Source: Candidatus Omnitrophota bacterium (GTDB lineage Bacteria > Omnitrophota > Gorgyraeia > Gygaellales > Profunditerraquicolaceae). From it: a DNA stretch of 12,317 nt. Shown here piece by piece: positions 1 through 6,840 of the stretch. The DNA is taken from NCBI GenBank assembly GCA_016931435.1, contig JAFGET010000026.1:1-12317 (forward strand). Reading direction: 5' to 3'. Position 1 is the stretch's first letter, and every line of letters begins with the position of its first letter. A program made the translations under genes and the position numbers. Under the pieces are notes generated by a model. It was given only the letters and a program-made list of their open reading frames with translations, had not been told where the DNA came from and did not search any database.

Positions 1-553
1 GACAGCGCGGGCACCAGTTTATGATCTTGTCAGCCTGATAAATCAGGCCTGTGGGTTTCTTCTCCCAAAGGGCCACAAAAACCTCCCTGACCGCACGCGA
101 ATAATCCTCGTCCATAGTAAAACGCGTCCTGGCCCAATCACAAGATGCACCTAATTTTTTAAGCTGACGGATGATCGTTGAGCCATATTGCTCTTTCCAT
201 TGCCAGACTTTTTCGACGAATTTTTCCCTGCCTAAATCCTTACGGCTTATGCCCTGCTTAGCCAAAGATTTCTCGACTACATTCTGGGTAGCGATACCGG
301 CATGGTCAGTCCCCGGCATCCAAAGTGATTCATCACCTTTGGCGCGGTGATAACGGACAAGGATATCTTGAATAGTATTATTCAGGGCATGGCCCATATG
401 CAATATCCCTGTGACATTCGGCGGAGGGATGACTATAGAGAAAGGATTTTTTGAAGAGCAGGCTTTTGCGGAAAATAGATTATTATCCTCCCAAAACTTA
501 TACCATTTATCCTCGACTTCTTTTGGATCATAACGGGAAGGAATCTCATTCAT
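1..553 (-). CDS. valS: Valine--tRNA ligase, N-terminal part (cut by window edge)
   Basis: Cytoplasmic class I aminoacyl-tRNA synthetase that charges tRNA-Val. Only about 184 N-terminal residues are in the window; the family is usually near 870-950 residues, so most of the gene lies beyond position 1. The translation begins MNEIPSRYDP and shows the ValRS form of the class I signature, PPPNVTGILHMGHA (HMGH is the HIGH motif), then WMPGTDHAGIATQ, typical of ValRS. The visible end reads NWCPRC, the start of the zinc-binding or editing (CP1) region. The ATG at 553-551 is chosen because it gives the usual short N-terminus before the signature; no clear Shine-Dalgarno precedes it. It lies 49 nt after the cimA stop with no terminator between, so it is probably the next gene of the same transcript. 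Seen: motifs and frame. Inferred: operon membership. Confidence 0.95.
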   Translation of the reverse strand, partial: MNEIPSRYDPKEVEDKWYKFWEDNNLFSAKACSSKNPFSIVIPPPNVTGILHMGHALNNTIQDILVRYHRAKGDESLWMPGTDHAGIATQNVVEKSLAKQGISRKDLGREKFVEKVWQWKEQYGSTIIRQLKKLGASCDWARTRFTMDEDYSRAVREVFVALWEKKPTGLIYQADKIINWCPRC

Positions 554-602
554 ATTTGATATTGTATCAAGAGCGCTTACGGGCTTGCCTAAGAAGCATC
601 CC

Positions 603-2174
603 TTATTTAGACTGATCTTTCAATAATTTATATTCTATGCTGTCAACAAGGGCCTGCCAGCTGGCTTCGATGATATTCTCGTGGACGCCGATCGTGCTCC
701 AGTTATCCGATTCGTCCTGTGATTGGATAAGCACGCGCACGCGTGCGGCTGTCCCGCTCTTTTCATCCAAGACCCTGACCTTAAAATCGGACAAATGCAT
801 CCTGGATAACGTCGGATAAAATTCACTCAAGGCTTTCCTTAAGGCGTTATCCAGCGCGTTTACCGGGCCGTCTCCTTCGGCGGCAGTATGTTCGGTGATG
901 CCTTTTACCTTAAGCTTCATTATCGCTTCCGAAGTGATCTTTTTATCGGATTGTTTTTCTATGACCACGCGGAACCCTTCTAATTCAAAGAAATTCTTAT
1001 ATTTCTTAAGGGCTCTTTTCATCAGCAGGTCGAATGACGCCTCCGCGGCCTCAAAATGATACCCCTGATGCTCTAATGATTGCACAAGCTTTAAAATACG
1101 TTTTGTTTTAGGGTCCTCTTTATTCAGGTCAAGGTTCAGGCCCTTTGCGCGAATAAGCATTCCGGTCTTTCCCGCAAGCTCAGATACCAGGATCCTGCGC
1201 CGGTTGCCCACTAAAGCCGGGTCGAGATGTTCATACGAACGCGGATTCTTCATTACCGCGTTGATATGCACTCCGGCCTTATGCGCAAAAGCAGAAGCCC
1301 CGGTATAAGGCTGATCGTTCCGCTGTTTCATATTGCTGATCTCGCTGACAAAATGAGAAATATGCGTCAATTCCTTTAATTTCTCCTTGCCTATACAATC
1401 AAAACCGAGCTTCAATCTCAAATTCCCTATAATTGGGATCAAGTCCGCGTTGCCGCATCTTTCTCCGTATCCATTGATAGTGCCCTGCACTATATCGCAC
1501 CCTTCTTCTACGGCGCATACAGAATTAGCTATGGCTAAGCCCGAATCATTATGGCAATGTATACCCAGCCAAACCTTTATCTTAGGGCGGACCTGCCGGA
1601 TAATCGAAACTACCCGGCTCGTCATTGCTCCCCCGTTAGTATCGCATAAGACTACCGCTTTTGCGCCCGCTTCCTGAGCGGCAAACAGGCATTTTAAGCT
1701 ATATTCTTGATTTGCGCTGTAGGCATCAAAAAAATGCTCGGCGTCATAGAATACATCCATTCCTTTCCCTGAAAGAAACCTTACGGAATCACTGATCATA
1801 TTGACATTTTCTTCCAGCGTGGTCTTTAAAACGTCTTTTACGTGCAGATCCCAGGTCTTACCAAAAATAGCGACCGACTTACATTGCGACTTTAAAATCG
1901 CCTTGAGGTTGTTATCGGAAGAAGCATCGATATGCGGCCTGCGCGTAGACCCGAAAGCTACTATGCAACTGTTCTTAAGGCGTTTCTTTGCGATATTAAG
2001 AAAAAACTCCATATCCTTGGGGTTTGAACCCGGCCAACCGCCTTCGATATAATGCACTCCTATTTTATCCAACTCCTGCGCGATACGGATCTTATCAATG
2101 ACAGAATATGATATCCCTTCTCCTTGAGAGCCGTCACGTAAAGTAGTATCGTATAATCTGACCTTGCGCATCAT
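603..2174 (-). CDS. cimA: (R)-citramalate synthase
   Basis: Condenses pyruvate with acetyl-CoA to (R)-citramalate, the first step of the threonine-independent route to 2-oxobutyrate and isoleucine. The 523-residue product has an HMGL-type TIM barrel with DTTLRDGSQ (9-17), the metal motif HCHND (206-210), GYGERCGNAD (235-244) and AFAHKAGVH (295-303). A LeuA-type regulatory domain occupies about 395-517. The GGWPGSNPKD stretch (45-54) and the length fit the CimA group (TIGR00977-like) rather than 2-isopropylmalate or homocitrate synthase. Two ATGs stand in tandem; GAGG lies only 2 nt before the first but 5 nt before the second (2171-2169), so the second is probably the one used. The start is 4 nt after the lysC stop, implying coupling. 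The C-terminal domain implies feedback inhibition, probably by isoleucine; the ligand is inferred. Confidence 0.92.
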   Translation of the reverse strand: MMRKVRLYDTTLRDGSQGEGISYSVIDKIRIAQELDKIGVHYIEGGWPGSNPKDMEFFLNIAKKRLKNSCIVAFGSTRRPHIDASSDNNLKAILKSQCKSVAIFGKTWDLHVKDVLKTTLEENVNMISDSVRFLSGKGMDVFYDAEHFFDAYSANQEYSLKCLFAAQEAGAKAVVLCDTNGGAMTSRVVSIIRQVRPKIKVWLGIHCHNDSGLAIANSVCAVEEGCDIVQGTINGYGERCGNADLIPIIGNLRLKLGFDCIGKEKLKELTHISHFVSEISNMKQRNDQPYTGASAFAHKAGVHINAVMKNPRSYEHLDPALVGNRRRILVSELAGKTGMLIRAKGLNLDLNKEDPKTKRILKLVQSLEHQGYHFEAAEASFDLLMKRALKKYKNFFELEGFRVVIEKQSDKKITSEAIMKLKVKGITEHTAAEGDGPVNALDNALRKALSEFYPTLSRMHLSDFKVRVLDEKSGTAARVRVLIQSQDESDNWSTIGVHENIIEASWQALVDSIEYKLLKDQSK

Positions 2175-2178
2175 GACC

Positions 2179-3399
2179 TCACTTGGCTAACTTAAACTTT
2201 TCGTGCAGTGCCCTGACTGCGGATTCCGCAAATTTCCGTTGGATGATACAAGAAATACTTATGTCGGAAGTCGAGATCATCTCGATATTAGTCTTATTTT
2301 TAGCTAAAACTCCGAACATCGCCGCCGCCACCCCGTGATGAGACTTCATCCCCACTCCCACAACAGAAACCCTGACGATATCCTGGTCTTCCAGGACTTC
2401 GCCGGCCCCTATGCTTTTTGCCACCGACCTGGTCAATTTAATCGCCCTTAAGACATCGGCCTTGCTTACGGTAAAAGATATGTCGGTCTGGCGAAGATGG
2501 CTGACATTCTGGACGATCATATCAACATTGATCCCGGAGCCGGACAGGTCTTTAAATATCCTTGCCGCCACACCCGGACGGTCCGGGACATTACAAACGG
2601 TAATCTTAGCTTCATTTTTATTTAAAGTCACTCCGCTTACCACCACCTCTTCCATTCTTTTAACCTCCTTGAGGATCATCGTACCACAAAGTCTTGAAAA
2701 TGAGGAACGAACGTGTATGGGTACATTAAATTTTTTCGCGACTTCTATTGAACGCGCCTGCATTACCTGGGCCCCTAAAGAGGCCATCTCTAACATCTCA
2801 TCGTAAGTAATAAAGTCTATCTTCTTTGCCTTCGGCTCTATACGCGGGTCAGCGGTATAGATGCCATCTACGTCAGTATATATCTGGCACTCATCCGCCC
2901 GCAGCTCCTTAGCCAAAGCCACAGCCGTCAGATCCGAACCTCCGCGCCCTAATGTCGTAATATCCTGGTTTAAGGTAGCTCCTTGAAACCCCGCTACTAT
3001 TACGATCCTGCCTTTTCTTAATTCTTTTTTTATTTTATCGGTATTGATCTCTATGATCCTGGCTTTGGTATGGCTGGTGTCAGTAATTATACCCCCCTGC
3101 GCTCCGGTAAAGGAGACCGCCTCAAAGCCTAATTTGTAGATCGCCATCGCCAAAAGCGATACTGAAATCTGCTCTCCCGTAGACAAAAGCATGTCCATTT
3201 CGCGTTCAGGAGGCTCAAGGATGACCTTATGGGCAAGCTCGATCAATTCATCGGTCGTATCCCCCAGCGCCGAAACCACAACTACCAGATCGTAACCGCT
3301 TTTCTTATATCCGGCGACTCTCTTAGCTACATTCTTGATACGCTCTACGTTAGCCACGGATGAACCGCCGAATTTCTGCACGATCAGGCCTTTTTTCAT
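2179..3399 (-). CDS. lysC: Aspartate kinase (aspartokinase), with probable internal beta-subunit start
   Basis: Phosphorylates L-aspartate, the entry step to lysine, threonine and methionine. At 406 residues it matches the stand-alone Bacillus or Corynebacterium type (about 400-420). The kinase domain shows QKFGGSSVAN (8-17), the GRGGSDLTA loop (151-159) and YTDVDGIYTADPR (174-186). Two C-terminal ACT-type regulatory domains follow, about 260-335 and 340-405, so allosteric inhibition by lysine and/or threonine is expected; which one cannot be read here. The ATG overlaps the cstA stop as ATGA and is preceded by AAGGAAG, giving a clear start. Inside the gene, an AAGGAGGT 7 nt before Met249 would allow separate synthesis of the ACT-domain portion, as in aspartokinases with alpha and beta subunits. 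Neither PilZ, Hom nor any other neighbour is fused to it. Confidence 0.95.
   Translation of the reverse strand: MKKGLIVQKFGGSSVANVERIKNVAKRVAGYKKSGYDLVVVVSALGDTTDELIELAHKVILEPPEREMDMLLSTGEQISVSLLAMAIYKLGFEAVSFTGAQGGIITDTSHTKARIIEINTDKIKKELRKGRIVIVAGFQGATLNQDITTLGRGGSDLTAVALAKELRADECQIYTDVDGIYTADPRIEPKAKKIDFITYDEMLEMASLGAQVMQARSIEVAKKFNVPIHVRSSFSRLCGTMILKEVKRMEEVVVSGVTLNKNEAKITVCNVPDRPGVAARIFKDLSGSGINVDMIVQNVSHLRQTDISFTVSKADVLRAIKLTRSVAKSIGAGEVLEDQDIVRVSVVGVGMKSHHGVAAAMFGVLAKNKTNIEMISTSDISISCIIQRKFAESAVRALHEKFKLAK
2653..2670 (-). promoter_or_regulatory. Internal ribosome binding site and start for aspartokinase beta subunit
   Basis: On the minus strand AAGGAGGT (2670-2663) is followed by a 7-nt spacer TAAAAGA and an in-frame ATG (2655-2653) at lysC codon 249. 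This is the best Shine-Dalgarno I found in the window, stronger than the one at the lysC start itself. Translation from it gives 158 residues starting MEEVVVSGVT, containing only the two ACT domains. In Bacillus subtilis aspartokinase II and Corynebacterium glutamicum LysC, the beta subunit is made from an equivalent in-frame internal start. Sequence seen directly; use as a start is inferred from those precedents. Confidence 0.75.
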
Positions 3400-4979
3400 A
3401 TCTTCCTTCGTTTTAAAAATATTTTCAGGACTTCATAAACCATGAAACCCGCCAGCAACAACAAAAGTATGACTACCGTAAACAACAAGATATCTTTTTG
3501 CTTAAAATACCTGACGGCCTGTAAAATCAACGACGCAATCGTCGTAACAAGCATAAAAAGGGCCGGCCAGATGGTAAATTTTATGGTCTTGCCTTTTGCT
3601 AAAAGCCAACAGCTCAAAACAAATAAAGCCAATGCAGCCACAAGCTGGTTAGAAGCTCCGAATACCGGCCAGATCCTATTCCACTTGCCGCTAAAAGCAA
3701 GCAGCGCGGAAAAAGAAATGATTACTGCCGTAGAGGCAAAACGGTTCTTGATATGGAATAACTCTTCAGTCAGATAACGGGAAATCCTTGTAGCCGTATC
3801 AAGAGTAGTCAAAATAAAGGCGTTTAAGATAACAACGGCGATAAACGGCGCGTATTTCCCCAGAAGGCCTGAAGTCACTACCGCATAACCCCTGGCGAAT
3901 ATTCCTATAGGGGTAGAGTGTTTTAAAACCGAGGCAAAACCGTCCTCTTGATTGAACAGAATAGCGGTGGCGATAATCGCCAGGACCGCTATCAACCCTT
4001 CAGTCAACATCGCCCCGTAACCTATTCTTTTGGCAAAGCGTTCATTTGCGATCTGTTTTGATGATGTCCCGCTTGATATCAAAGAATGGAACCCGGAAAC
4101 CGCCCCGCAGGCAACCGTCACAAAAAGCGCCGGCCAAAGATAGCCTTCGCTGGAGGAAAAATTAGTATATGCCGGCATGGTGATCTTTGGATGAGCTAAT
4201 ATTAAACCCAGGTAACCGGCAGCCATGCCAAAAAATAACAAAAAGCTTGATAAATAATCTCTTGGCTGAAGCAGTATATTCACCGGCAACACAGAAGCGA
4301 AACAACAATAAAGAAATAAGACTAAAAGCCAGGTTTTAAAACTTAAGTGGATGGAAAATACGCTGCCTAGCCACACCAATACAGGTATGCATGCCAACCC
4401 CAAAAGGGTAGGCAGAAAAGTCCCGCTCTTTCTGAAATATAAAAAATACCCCACCAGGATGGCAAGCGGTATAAGCCCCAAAGAAGGCACGACTATCCTG
4501 GGCTCCTTGACAAATGTATCGGCGCAAAGATGAGCAAAAACCGCTATTACTAAAACTAAGGCCAGCCACACAAATAAGGAAAAGATTATCTTTGCTTTTT
4601 TAGATATAGAGTGCCTTGCGATATCGGCGACGGAAGAGCCCCCCTCTCTTACCGAGGTGACTAATGAGCCGAAATCATGGACCCCTCCGATAAAGATCGA
4701 ACCAAGCAACACCCATAAAAAAGCAGGCAGCCATCCCCATAATATCACCGCGATTACGGGCCCGATTATCGGCCCCGCCCCGGAAATAGAGGAGAAATGA
4801 TGGCCGAATAACACCAACCAGTTCTTGGCGGGAATATAATCTAAACTGTCAAATTTAGCGAAGGCCGGGGTAGAGCGCTTTGCGTCAACCTGCCATAACG
4901 CCTCCAGCTTCCTGGCGTAGAACCTATAGGCTAAAACAAAAAGGACTATAGTAATTACCGCGATGACCAAAGAATTCAT
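3396..4979 (-). CDS. cstA: CstA-family membrane transporter (pyruvate or peptide uptake)
   Basis: Multi-pass inner-membrane protein of the CstA (carbon starvation) family. E. coli CstA and its relative BtsT take up pyruvate, and CstA has also been linked to peptide uptake; the substrate here is not evident. The 527 residues are mostly hydrophobic segments. Family hallmarks are FGHHFSSISGAGPIIGP near residues 58-74, GGVHDFGS near 98-105 and SGFHSLISSGTSSKQIA near 293-309. It is much shorter than E. coli CstA (about 700 residues), matching the shorter branch of the family rather than a truncation, since it ends in further membrane segments and a basic tail (LKRRKI). Its ATG overlaps the apgM-like stop as ATGA with AGGGG upstream, and its stop overlaps lysC. 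Its place among amino acid genes, one gene away from pyruvate-consuming cimA, is compatible with pyruvate import, but that is inference. Confidence 0.88.
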   Translation of the reverse strand: MNSLVIAVITIVLFVLAYRFYARKLEALWQVDAKRSTPAFAKFDSLDYIPAKNWLVLFGHHFSSISGAGPIIGPVIAVILWGWLPAFLWVLLGSIFIGGVHDFGSLVTSVREGGSSVADIARHSISKKAKIIFSLFVWLALVLVIAVFAHLCADTFVKEPRIVVPSLGLIPLAILVGYFLYFRKSGTFLPTLLGLACIPVLVWLGSVFSIHLSFKTWLLVLFLYCCFASVLPVNILLQPRDYLSSFLLFFGMAAGYLGLILAHPKITMPAYTNFSSSEGYLWPALFVTVACGAVSGFHSLISSGTSSKQIANERFAKRIGYGAMLTEGLIAVLAIIATAILFNQEDGFASVLKHSTPIGIFARGYAVVTSGLLGKYAPFIAVVILNAFILTTLDTATRISRYLTEELFHIKNRFASTAVIISFSALLAFSGKWNRIWPVFGASNQLVAALALFVLSCWLLAKGKTIKFTIWPALFMLVTTIASLILQAVRYFKQKDILLFTVVILLLLLAGFMVYEVLKIFLKRRKI

Positions 4980-6178
4980 CGGTTACCCCTGATAAAATAG
5001 TCCATCAGCTCATGCCCCTTTTTAAAACAAAGACGCGACCTCCCTGCTTCTTTTTCGCTGTAACTTAAAAAATCTCCGGGTATAATCCCCTTGCCGTAGA
5101 TAGCGAAACAAACCATATCCGAAACGTGAGTCTTTACCGAGATCGGGGTGGCGTGGTCCGGCAACACAAGGACCCTGAAGTCTTTTTTATGTTTAAAAGC
5201 CTCCAGCACCGTCCCGACTACTAACTGGTCGAACCTTTCAATAGCCGTTATCTTCTGACGTAAATCCCCGTTATGCCCGGCTTCATCCGGAGCCTCTACA
5301 TGCACAAAGACAAAATCTCTTTCTTCTAAAGATTTCAGCGCTGCCCTAGCTTTAGCCTTGTAATCGGTATCGTAGTAACCGGTGGCCCCGCGCACATTGA
5401 TCACCTCCAGGCCTAAGATCTTACCCAGCCCCTTGATCAAGTCTACCGCAGAGATCACGCTGCCGGAAATGGCGTATTTTGAAAAAAAATCCGGCATATC
5501 CGGCTTTTTACCCTGGCCCCATAACCAGATCATGTTCGCGGGGTTTTCTTTCAAATCGATGCGCACGGAATTTATCTCATGCTCCTGCAAAAGTTCGTAT
5601 GACCGGCGCATTAGATCTATGACCGCCTGGGCGTTTTTGCCTCTGGGAAGATGCTTACCGATACTGCCGCCGGTTATATCGTGCGGGGGGACGCATTTTA
5701 AATCCTGTAATTTTTCTCTCTTGCCGCCTTTGACTAATAACAGGTGCCGGTAACTTACTCCCGAATAGAACTTGAACCTGCCAGAGCCTAATTTCTTATT
5801 GATATATTTAATGATAATATCCGCTTCTTTGGAACTTATGTGCCCGGCGCTATAATCAATAAGTTTATCGCCGGATGCGGTAATGAGATTACACCGGAAA
5901 ACTACGTCATCTTCCTCTAGTCTTATCCCCAGATTAGCCGCCTCTAACGGCCCTCTTCCCGAATAATATTTTTTTGGGTCGTAACCTAAGATAGAGATGT
6001 TTGCGACATCCGAAGCGGGATTCATCTTAGGAGGAACGGTCTTGACCATCCCCAGCTGGCCGCCCGAGGCGATGAAATCCATATTAGGAGTACGCGCGGC
6101 CTCAAGAGGCGTGCGCCCCCCTAATTCTTCAATCGGATAATCCGCCATCCCGTCGCCGACTAATAATATATACTTCAT
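4976..6178 (-). CDS. Phosphoglycerate mutase (ApgM)-like protein, probable homoserine kinase
   Basis: Alkaline-phosphatase-superfamily enzyme of the archaeal-type cofactor-independent phosphoglycerate mutase family, 400 residues, the usual length. Metal and phosphoryl-transfer residues are visible: GDGMAD with Asp9, PASDVANISILGYDP with the candidate nucleophile Ser56, EAPDEAGH (295-302), PDHATP with Asp341 and His342, and THVSD with His351. A subgroup (TIGR02535) has been proposed as homoserine kinase in genomes lacking ThrB. Here the gene sits in one coupled run with hom, thrC and lysC, and no GHMP-type thrB is seen, so homoserine phosphorylation between Hom and ThrC is the likeliest job. 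Glycolytic phosphoglycerate mutase remains the alternative. Start and stop are both ATGA overlaps, with the CoaB-like gene upstream and cstA downstream. Family: near certain. Function: inferred from context. Confidence 0.85.
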   Translation of the reverse strand: MKYILLVGDGMADYPIEELGGRTPLEAARTPNMDFIASGGQLGMVKTVPPKMNPASDVANISILGYDPKKYYSGRGPLEAANLGIRLEEDDVVFRCNLITASGDKLIDYSAGHISSKEADIIIKYINKKLGSGRFKFYSGVSYRHLLLVKGGKREKLQDLKCVPPHDITGGSIGKHLPRGKNAQAVIDLMRRSYELLQEHEINSVRIDLKENPANMIWLWGQGKKPDMPDFFSKYAISGSVISAVDLIKGLGKILGLEVINVRGATGYYDTDYKAKARAALKSLEERDFVFVHVEAPDEAGHNGDLRQKITAIERFDQLVVGTVLEAFKHKKDFRVLVLPDHATPISVKTHVSDMVCFAIYGKGIIPGDFLSYSEKEAGRSRLCFKKGHELMDYFIRGNR

Positions 6179-6789
6179 AACAGGTTAATTAAATTATACG
6201 CCAATGCGCGCTTACTTTTAACAGAAATAATGCCTTTTTCATAGATGATAAAGGCACGGTAAGGTTCAATTTTATTCGCAATAACCATATCAGCGCCTGC
6301 TTTTTCCTGCGCTTCTTTAGCCCGTTTTACAAGTGCGTTATCAGAAATCCCCGGTTCCAATTTAAACATAACAAGCTTTGCCCGCGGGGCTACCCTGCGC
6401 ATGATATCCACTATCTTAGGCAGCGGAACCAGCCTGATATTCAATGGTTTTTTTGACGTAATCTTTACTCTCCGACGCTTTATGGGCGTAAAATCAGAGA
6501 CAGCTGCTGAATGGATAATCACATCGTAAGAGCCGGATCTTACTTCTTTTACTGCTTTTTCTTTAAGCTCTGCGTAGAACCTGAATCTTTTTAGGTTTAT
6601 TGTTTTGTTTACACGACAATCCTCTGCGGGCCCCAATAATAGTGTTACTTTAGCGCCTTGCCGGACAAATCTTTCTGCCAACAAGATCCCGGTCGCACCC
6701 GTCGCAATATTACTGATCACCCTGACAGTATCTATAGGGACCCATGTGGGACCGGCAGTTATTAGAATTCTTTTATTCTTTAAATCCAT
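6175..6789 (-). CDS. coaB: Stand-alone phosphopantothenate--cysteine ligase (CoaB-type domain)
   Basis: A 204-residue protein matching the DFP or CoaB domain (PF04127), which joins cysteine to 4'-phosphopantothenate in coenzyme A synthesis. Seen: a Rossmann-like N-terminus ILITAGPTWVPIDTVRVIS (8-26) followed by NIATGATG, an SAAVSDF segment near 94-100, a basic KRRRVKITSKKP stretch and ADMVIANKI near 166-174. In most bacteria this domain is fused behind the flavin-dependent decarboxylase CoaC; here no CoaC half is present on either side, and the protein begins directly at the ligase domain. It could work with a separate CoaC, or be a paralogue with another role. No good Shine-Dalgarno is seen at its ATG. 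A 7-bp inverted repeat (TCTATGG/CCATAGA, 6795-6822) lies just upstream in the 51-nt gap after thrC. Its stop forms an ATGA overlap with the next gene. Confidence 0.8.
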   Translation of the reverse strand: MDLKNKRILITAGPTWVPIDTVRVISNIATGATGILLAERFVRQGAKVTLLLGPAEDCRVNKTINLKRFRFYAELKEKAVKEVRSGSYDVIIHSAAVSDFTPIKRRRVKITSKKPLNIRLVPLPKIVDIMRRVAPRAKLVMFKLEPGISDNALVKRAKEAQEKAGADMVIANKIEPYRAFIIYEKGIISVKSKRALAYNLINLL

Positions 6790-6840
6790 CTGGTTCTATG
6801 GTCATAAACTATCTGCCATAGAGAATCGATTATCAGTTCG

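Noticed and set aside
2411..2806. 131-codon plus-strand ORF
   Set aside because: Antisense to the conserved kinase-ACT region of lysC, with no motif of its own; a shadow of the codon pattern.
6795..6822. Hairpin TCTATGG/CCATAGA between thrC and the coaB-like gene, as a terminator
   Set aside because: The stem is AT-rich with a 14-base loop and no T-run follows, so it is not a rho-independent terminator. Kept only as a note on the coaB-like gene.
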